Source: Trueperaceae bacterium (GTDB lineage: Bacteria > Deinococcota > Deinococci > Deinococcales > Trueperaceae). Taken from it: a DNA stretch of 46,438 bases. The stretch is taken from NCBI GenBank assembly GCA_011390675.1, contig JAABRX010000012.1, forward strand, positions 1 through 46,438. The letters are read 5' to 3'. A model generated the notes under the pieces. That model did no database searches. It saw nothing but the letters and a program-made list of their open reading frames with translations, and was not told where the DNA came from. Positions 42,819-46,438 of this stretch are shown piece by piece. The stretch's first letter is position 1. Each line of letters opens with the position of its first letter. A program made the position numbers and the translations under genes.

Positions 42819-42858
42819 CGGTTCGACCCGTTCGACTCGACCGGTTCGAACCCGTTCG
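42819..42858 (+). repeat. Direct repeat in the tRNA-Leu leader
   Basis: CGGTTCGACCCGTTCG (42819-42834) is followed by the near copy CGGTTCGAACCCGTTCG (42842-42858), which contains the palindrome GGTTCGAACC and runs into the first base of the tRNA. The core GGTTCGAACC resembles a tRNA T-arm. No coding sequence is seen in 42731-42857. Confidence 0.55.
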
Positions 42859-42944
42859 CCGAAGTGGCGGAATTGGTAGACGCGCACGATTCAGGGTCGT
42901 GTGACCGCGAGGTCGTGTGGGTTCAAGTCCCATCTTCGGCACCA
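42858..42944 (+). tRNA. tRNA-Leu (anticodon CAG)
   Basis: The 87-base sequence folds as a class II tRNA with a long variable arm. The acceptor stem GCCGAAG pairs with CTTCGGC, followed by A and an encoded CCA end (42942-42944). The anticodon stem CACGA/TCGTG encloses the loop TTCAGGG, anticodon CAG, which reads CUG. The T-arm is GGGTTCAAGTCCC. Leucine CUG codons should be abundant in this G+C-rich genome. Confidence 0.96.
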
Positions 42945-42951
42945 AGCGAGA

Positions 42952-42977
42952 GCGCCCCCGGGTACCCCCGGGGGCGC
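42952..42977. terminator. Strong hairpin after tRNA-Leu
   Basis: GCGCCCCCGGG (42952-42962) and CCCGGGGGCGC (42967-42977) pair perfectly over 11 bases around the loop tacc. It sits between the tRNA and the end of the convergent glyS gene and may serve both directions; a weak GTTCGTGGT follows rather than a T-run. Confidence 0.7.
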
Positions 42978-42998
42978 GTTCGTGGTGCGTGGTCGTCG

Positions 42999-45143
42999 TC
43001 AGGCGCCCAGGTGCTCGAGCGCCCCCAGCTCGCGCAAGACGGAGGCGACCTCGGCGAGCAGCGCCAACCGCGCCCGGCGCACCGAGTCGTCCTCGACCAT
43101 CACCAGGACGCCGTCGAGGAAGGCGTCGAGCGGCGCCTTGAGGCGCAGCAGTTCGGTCGCCGGCCCCGACACGTCGTCGAGCGGCGTCGCCGGTCCGCGA
43201 CCGAGGTCCCACGGCGTCAGGTGCTCGCGCACGTGGGCCAGCAACCCCTCGACGGAGCGCCGCGCCGCCGGCAGCGCTTCGGCGAGCTCCCGCTCGGCGG
43301 GCTCCCGGAGCGCCTCGAGCGCGGGCAGGGTCGCGCCCGGCTCGGCCTTCTCGGCGAGGTTCGCCGCCCGCTTGTACAGCGCGAGCAGGCCTTCGAACGC
43401 TTCGCGCGCCTCGGGCCGCTCGTCGGAGGCGAGCGCCCGCAACAGGTGGGCGCGCCGGGCGGCGGCGATCACCGAGCGGCTTCCGTGCGTCGCCGCGCGC
43501 ACCTCGTTGGTGGTCGGGCCCTCCTCGTGCAGCAGCCCGGCGACGCGGTCCCACACGAACGCCTCGACCGCGGCCGCGGTGTCGTCGGTCACCGCGACCG
43601 GACCGTCCGCGTACGCCGCACCGGCGGCCTCGATCAGGCGCGCGAGCGGCAGGCGCCACCCCTGGGCGGCGAGCACGCGGGCGATCGCGATCGCGTCGCG
43701 GCGCAGCGCGAAGGGGTCGGCCGAGCCGCTCGGGCGCTTGCCGAGGGCGAAGAACCCGACGAGCTTGTCGAGCCGATCGGCGACCGCGAGCACCGCGCCG
43801 ACGCGGGTCGCGGGGAGCGCGTCGGCGGGGCCGCGGGGCAACACCCCGTCCTCGAGCGCGCTCGCGACGCCGTCGGGAGCGCCCTCGGCGAGGGCGTACG
43901 CACGCGCCATCGTCCCCTCGAGCTCGGGCAGCTCGGCGACCATCTCGGTCGCGAGGTCGGCACGGAACACGGGGAGCGCCGCCTCCAGCGTGGCGCGCTC
44001 GCTCGAACTGACGCCGAGCACGTCGGCGATCGCGAGCGCCGTGGCGCCGGTCCGGCCGACCTTGTCGGCCATCGTCCCGAGCTCCTTCTGGAAGGCCATG
44101 CCCGACAGCGCCCACGCGTGCTGCGACAGGCTCTTGCGGCGATCGGCGTCCCAGAAGAAGCGGGCGTCGTACAGCCGACCCTCGAGCACGCGCTCGTACC
44201 CGCCCCGCACCACCGCGACGTCCGGGACTCGGTGGTTCGAGACCGCGACGAAGCGCGCCGCGAGCGCGCCCTCGGCGGTGCGCACCGGCGCGAAGCGCTG
44301 GTGGTGGATCATCACCGTCGTCAGGACCTCGTCGGGAAGCTCGAGGTAGCCCTCGTCGAAGGCGCCGAGCACCGCGACGGGCTGCTCGACCAGGTCGACG
44401 ACCTCCTCGACGAGCGCCTCGGGCGCGGCCGCGGTCAGACCCTCGGCCGCGGCGGCGGCAGCGATGGCGGAGCGCACCGCCGCCGCGCGGCGCGCGCGGT
44501 CGGCGAGCACGCCCGCAGCCTCCAGCGCCCCTTCGTACGCGGCGCCGTCCGGCAGTTCGATCGGTGCCGGGTGCAGGAAGCGATGCCCTCGCGTGGCGCG
44601 CCCCGCCGTGTGGCCGGCCGCCTCCACCGGCAGCACGGCGTCGTCCCAGAGAGCGACGAGCCAGGCGACGGGACGCACGAACGCGGTGTCGACGTCGCCC
44701 CAGCGCATCTTGCGCGGCGCGGGCAGCGCCGCGACGAGCCCCCCGAGGCGGGCGGTCAACACCTCGGCGGCGTCCTCCCCGCCGACGCTGCGGCGGGCGA
44801 CGACGTAGCGCCCCTTGTCGGTGTCCTCCACCTCGAGCGCATCGGGCGCGATGCCGGCCCCGGCGGCGAAGCCGATCGCCGCCTTGGTCGGGCGCCCGTC
44901 GGCATCGAAGGCGGCGGCCGCGGACGGTCCGCGGCGCACCTCGGTGCGGCGCTCGGTCGCCTCGGCCACGTCCTCGACCAGCACCGCGAGGCGGCGCGGG
45001 GTCGCGAAGGCGCGCACCGCGCCGTGCGGCAGCCCCACCTCGCCGAGCAGGCCCTCGACCGCGGCGCGCAGCGCAGGCCCGCCGCTCCGGACGTACCAGG
45101 CAGGCAGTTCCTCGGTGCCGATCTCGAACAGCAGCCGCGGCAT
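42999..45143 (-). CDS. glyS: Glycyl-tRNA synthetase beta subunit
   Basis: Large subunit of the bacterial two-subunit glycyl-tRNA synthetase, involved in tRNA binding, 714 residues. It begins LLFEIGTEELPAWYV, the conserved GlyS start, with PRRLAVLVEDVAE, PKMRWG-like RKMRWGDVDTAFVRPVAWLVAL, HRFLHP, TVMIHHQRFAPV, FFWDADRRKSL and DKLVGFFALGKRPSGSADPFALRRDA. ATG 45143 overlaps the glyQ stop (ATGA), so alpha and beta subunits are translationally coupled. Confidence 0.97.
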   Translation of the reverse strand: MPRLLFEIGTEELPAWYVRSGGPALRAAVEGLLGEVGLPHGAVRAFATPRRLAVLVEDVAEATERRTEVRRGPSAAAAFDADGRPTKAAIGFAAGAGIAPDALEVEDTDKGRYVVARRSVGGEDAAEVLTARLGGLVAALPAPRKMRWGDVDTAFVRPVAWLVALWDDAVLPVEAAGHTAGRATRGHRFLHPAPIELPDGAAYEGALEAAGVLADRARRAAAVRSAIAAAAAAEGLTAAAPEALVEEVVDLVEQPVAVLGAFDEGYLELPDEVLTTVMIHHQRFAPVRTAEGALAARFVAVSNHRVPDVAVVRGGYERVLEGRLYDARFFWDADRRKSLSQHAWALSGMAFQKELGTMADKVGRTGATALAIADVLGVSSSERATLEAALPVFRADLATEMVAELPELEGTMARAYALAEGAPDGVASALEDGVLPRGPADALPATRVGAVLAVADRLDKLVGFFALGKRPSGSADPFALRRDAIAIARVLAAQGWRLPLARLIEAAGAAYADGPVAVTDDTAAAVEAFVWDRVAGLLHEEGPTTNEVRAATHGSRSVIAAARRAHLLRALASDERPEAREAFEGLLALYKRAANLAEKAEPGATLPALEALREPAERELAEALPAARRSVEGLLAHVREHLTPWDLGRGPATPLDDVSGPATELLRLKAPLDAFLDGVLVMVEDDSVRRARLALLAEVASVLRELGALEHLGA

Positions 45144-46006
45144 CAGGCAGCCGCCTCCGCGGCGGGGGCGCGCAACGCGACGTACGCCCGCGCGCTCGCC
45201 TCGGCGAGGCGGCGCACCCGCTGGACGTACCCCTGGCGTTCGGTGTGCGACAGCACCCCGCGGGCGTCGAGGAGGTTGAACGCGTGCGAGCACTTGAGGA
45301 CGAACTCGTAGGCCGGGTGCACCAGGTCGTGCTCGAGGAGGCGCCGGCACTCGGCCTCGTACTTGTCGAAGAGCAGCCGCTGCAGGTCGGCGTCCGCGAG
45401 CTCGAAGTTGTAGCGGCAGTGCTGCACCTCGAAGTCGCGGCGCAGGTCGCCGAGGGTGACGCCCTCGGTCACGACCACGTCGAACGCGTGCTCGACCCCT
45501 TGGAGGTACATCGCCAGGCGCTCGAGGCCGTAGGTGAGCTCGACGGTGACGGGGCGACAATCGAGCCCCCCCACCTGTTGGAAGTAGGTGAACTGGGTGA
45601 TCTCCATCCCGTCCATCCAGACCTCCCACCCCAAGCCCCACGCACCGAGGGTGGGCGATTCCCAGTTGTCCTCGACGAAGCGCAGGTCGTGCGCCAACGG
45701 ATCGATGCCCATCGCCGTCAGCGAGCCCAGGTACAGGTCCTGGACGTCGGCAGGCGACGGTTTGAGCACGACTTGGTACTGGTAGTAGTACTGGAACCGG
45801 TACGGGTTGTCGCCGTAGCGACCGTCGGCCGGGCGGCGGCTCGGGGCGACGCCGGCGGCGCGCCACTTCTCGGGGCCGAGGGCGCGCAGGAACGTGGTCG
45901 GGTAGAAGGTGCCCGCCCCGACCTCGGTGTCGTGCGGTTGGGCGATCACGCAGCCGCGGTCCGCCCAGTAGCGGTCGAGGTTCATGATCAGGTCCTGGAA
46001 GGTCAT
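45143..46006 (-). CDS. glyQ: Glycyl-tRNA synthetase alpha subunit
   Basis: Catalytic subunit of the two-subunit glycyl-tRNA synthetase, 287 residues. The start [21 protein letters not shown], then [61 protein letters not shown] and [16 protein letters not shown] are nearly invariant in GlyQ. ATG 46006 is preceded by a GAGGAG ribosome site and is preferred over the in-frame ATG at 46069. Thermus and Deinococcus are known for the single-chain enzyme, so the two-chain form here argues for a different branch. Confidence 0.98.
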   Translation of the reverse strand: MTFQDLIMNLDRYWADRGCVIAQPHDTEVGAGTFYPTTFLRALGPEKWRAAGVAPSRRPADGRYGDNPYRFQYYYQYQVVLKPSPADVQDLYLGSLTAMGIDPLAHDLRFVEDNWESPTLGAWGLGWEVWMDGMEITQFTYFQQVGGLDCRPVTVELTYGLERLAMYLQGVEHAFDVVVTEGVTLGDLRRDFEVQHCRYNFELADADLQRLLFDKYEAECRRLLEHDLVHPAYEFVLKCSHAFNLLDARGVLSHTERQGYVQRVRRLAEASARAYVALRAPAAEAAA

Positions 46007-46090
46007 CGTCGGCTCCTCGGGTGGGGGCGCGCCCGCGCGGGGTGTCCGCGAACCGTAACGGATGTCCACACGGCGCTCACGCCGAAAGCG

Positions 46091-46096
46091 TACGAT
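46091..46096 (+). promoter_or_regulatory. Putative -10 box upstream of clpC
   Basis: TACGAT, five bases before ATG 46102, the geometry of the other leaderless starts. It could also simply start a 130-base clpC leader. Confidence 0.45.
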
Positions 46097-46101
46097 ACAC
46101 C

Positions 46102-46242
46102 ATGCCGGTCCCAGCCACGATGCCCGTCCCTGACGCGCTCGATCGCACCAAATCGACGCGCGTCGCGCCGTGGTCGGCCGTGGGCCGCCGCTCCGGATCG
46201 TCCGCTTCCGCCCTCCAGCAGCCGCTTCGAGGTGCGCGATGA
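46102..46242 (+). CDS. Short leaderless reading frame overlapping clpC
   Basis: A 46-residue frame starting five bases after a TACGAT box and ending with the TGA that overlaps the clpC ATG (ATGA at 46239-46242). The sequence begins [16 protein letters not shown] and is Ser/Arg-rich towards the end, with no recognised domain. It might be a leader peptide coupling translation into clpC, or a chance frame in a leader. clpC has its own GAGGT ribosome site (46228-46232 region) inside this frame. Confidence 0.4.
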   Translation: MPVPATMPVPDALDRTKSTRVAPWSAVGRRSGSSASALQQPLRGAR

Positions 46243-46438
46243 ACCGCTACGACGACCGTGCCCGGCTCGTCTTCCACTTCGCCCGCGAAGAGGGATCGAA
46301 GCTCGGCCACGCCATGATCGGACCGGAGCACCTGCTCCTGGGCCTCATGCGCGAGGGGGGTTCGGCGAGCAAGGTGCTCGTCGAGTTCGGCGCCACCCTC
46401 GAGGGGTTCCGCAAGCAGGTCGAGGAGATGGTGGGCCG
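46239..46438 (+). CDS. clpC: ClpC-type ATP-dependent Clp protease ATPase, N-terminal part
   Basis: Unfoldase that feeds proteins to ClpP. Only the first 66 codons lie in the window. They read [19 protein letters not shown], then [20 protein letters not shown] and [21 protein letters not shown], the N-terminal Clp repeat that binds adaptors. ATG 46239 follows a GAGGT sequence by about six bases and overlaps the upstream short frame. The gene runs off the end of the window. Confidence 0.9.
   Translation, partial: MNRYDDRARLVFHFAREEGSKLGHAMIGPEHLLLGLMREGGSASKVLVEFGATLEGFRKQVEEMVG

Overview
This is a very G+C-rich bacterial chromosome segment, densely packed with genes and without insertion sequences, prophage, CRISPR or rRNA. 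No stretch longer than about 160 bases lacks a gene apart from the tRNA leader region. The best guess is a Deinococcota lineage near Truepera. The reasons are the many start codons sitting 5-7 bases after a TANNNT box (the leaderless promoter style known from Deinococcus), a multi-gene carotenoid operon, a CrtO-like protein, and an M29 aminopeptidase of Thermus type. One point against Deinococcus or Thermus proper is the two-subunit glycyl-tRNA synthetase (glyQ-glyS). The assignment is an inference.

Layout. 1-1417: end of a short-chain dehydrogenase, then pyrD. 1483-5349: a metal ABC transporter operon (binding protein, ATPase, two permeases), the last permease carrying a winged-helix-like tail. 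5357-13302 (minus): cobalamin adenosyltransferase on its own leaderless promoter, preceded by a six-gene carotenoid operon in the order crtB, crtO-like oxidase, lycopene-cyclase/CruF fusion, acyltransferase, glycosyltransferase, crtI-like desaturase. All but the first junction are 4-base overlaps. Together these could make a monocyclic, hydroxylated, glycosylated and acylated carotenoid. 13415-15534 (minus): ispG, which feeds isoprenoid precursors, and an inositol-phosphatase-family enzyme. 15593-21034: dgt, a cluster of five hairpins, a PrcB-domain lipoprotein, a processive glycolipid glycosyltransferase and an exported FAD oxidoreductase. 21048-23122 (minus): a DUF815 ATPase and a patatin lipase.

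23189-31078: DNA-maintenance block dnaX, ybaB, recR, topA, a small cupin-like gene, recO and plsY. dnaX ends at an A7 slippery run and has further coding-like sequence in the -1 frame and then in a third frame. 31041-34100: folC and an HD hydrolase, divergent from a SpoIIM-like membrane protein. 34117-40331 (minus): a second operon block, rluB, hpt, M23 peptidase, alpha-amylase, then trpS and a phosphatase-superfamily gene that seems to start with CTG. 40380-42730: M29 aminopeptidase and an MFS transporter. 42858-42944: tRNA-Leu(CAG). 42999-46006 (minus): glyQ-glyS. 46102-end: a 46-codon leaderless reading frame overlapping the start of clpC.

Two architectural habits dominate: operon heads start at leaderless TANNNT promoters (14 seen), and nearly every internal junction is an NTGA stop/start overlap (19 seen), so much of the translation here probably needs no Shine-Dalgarno site.
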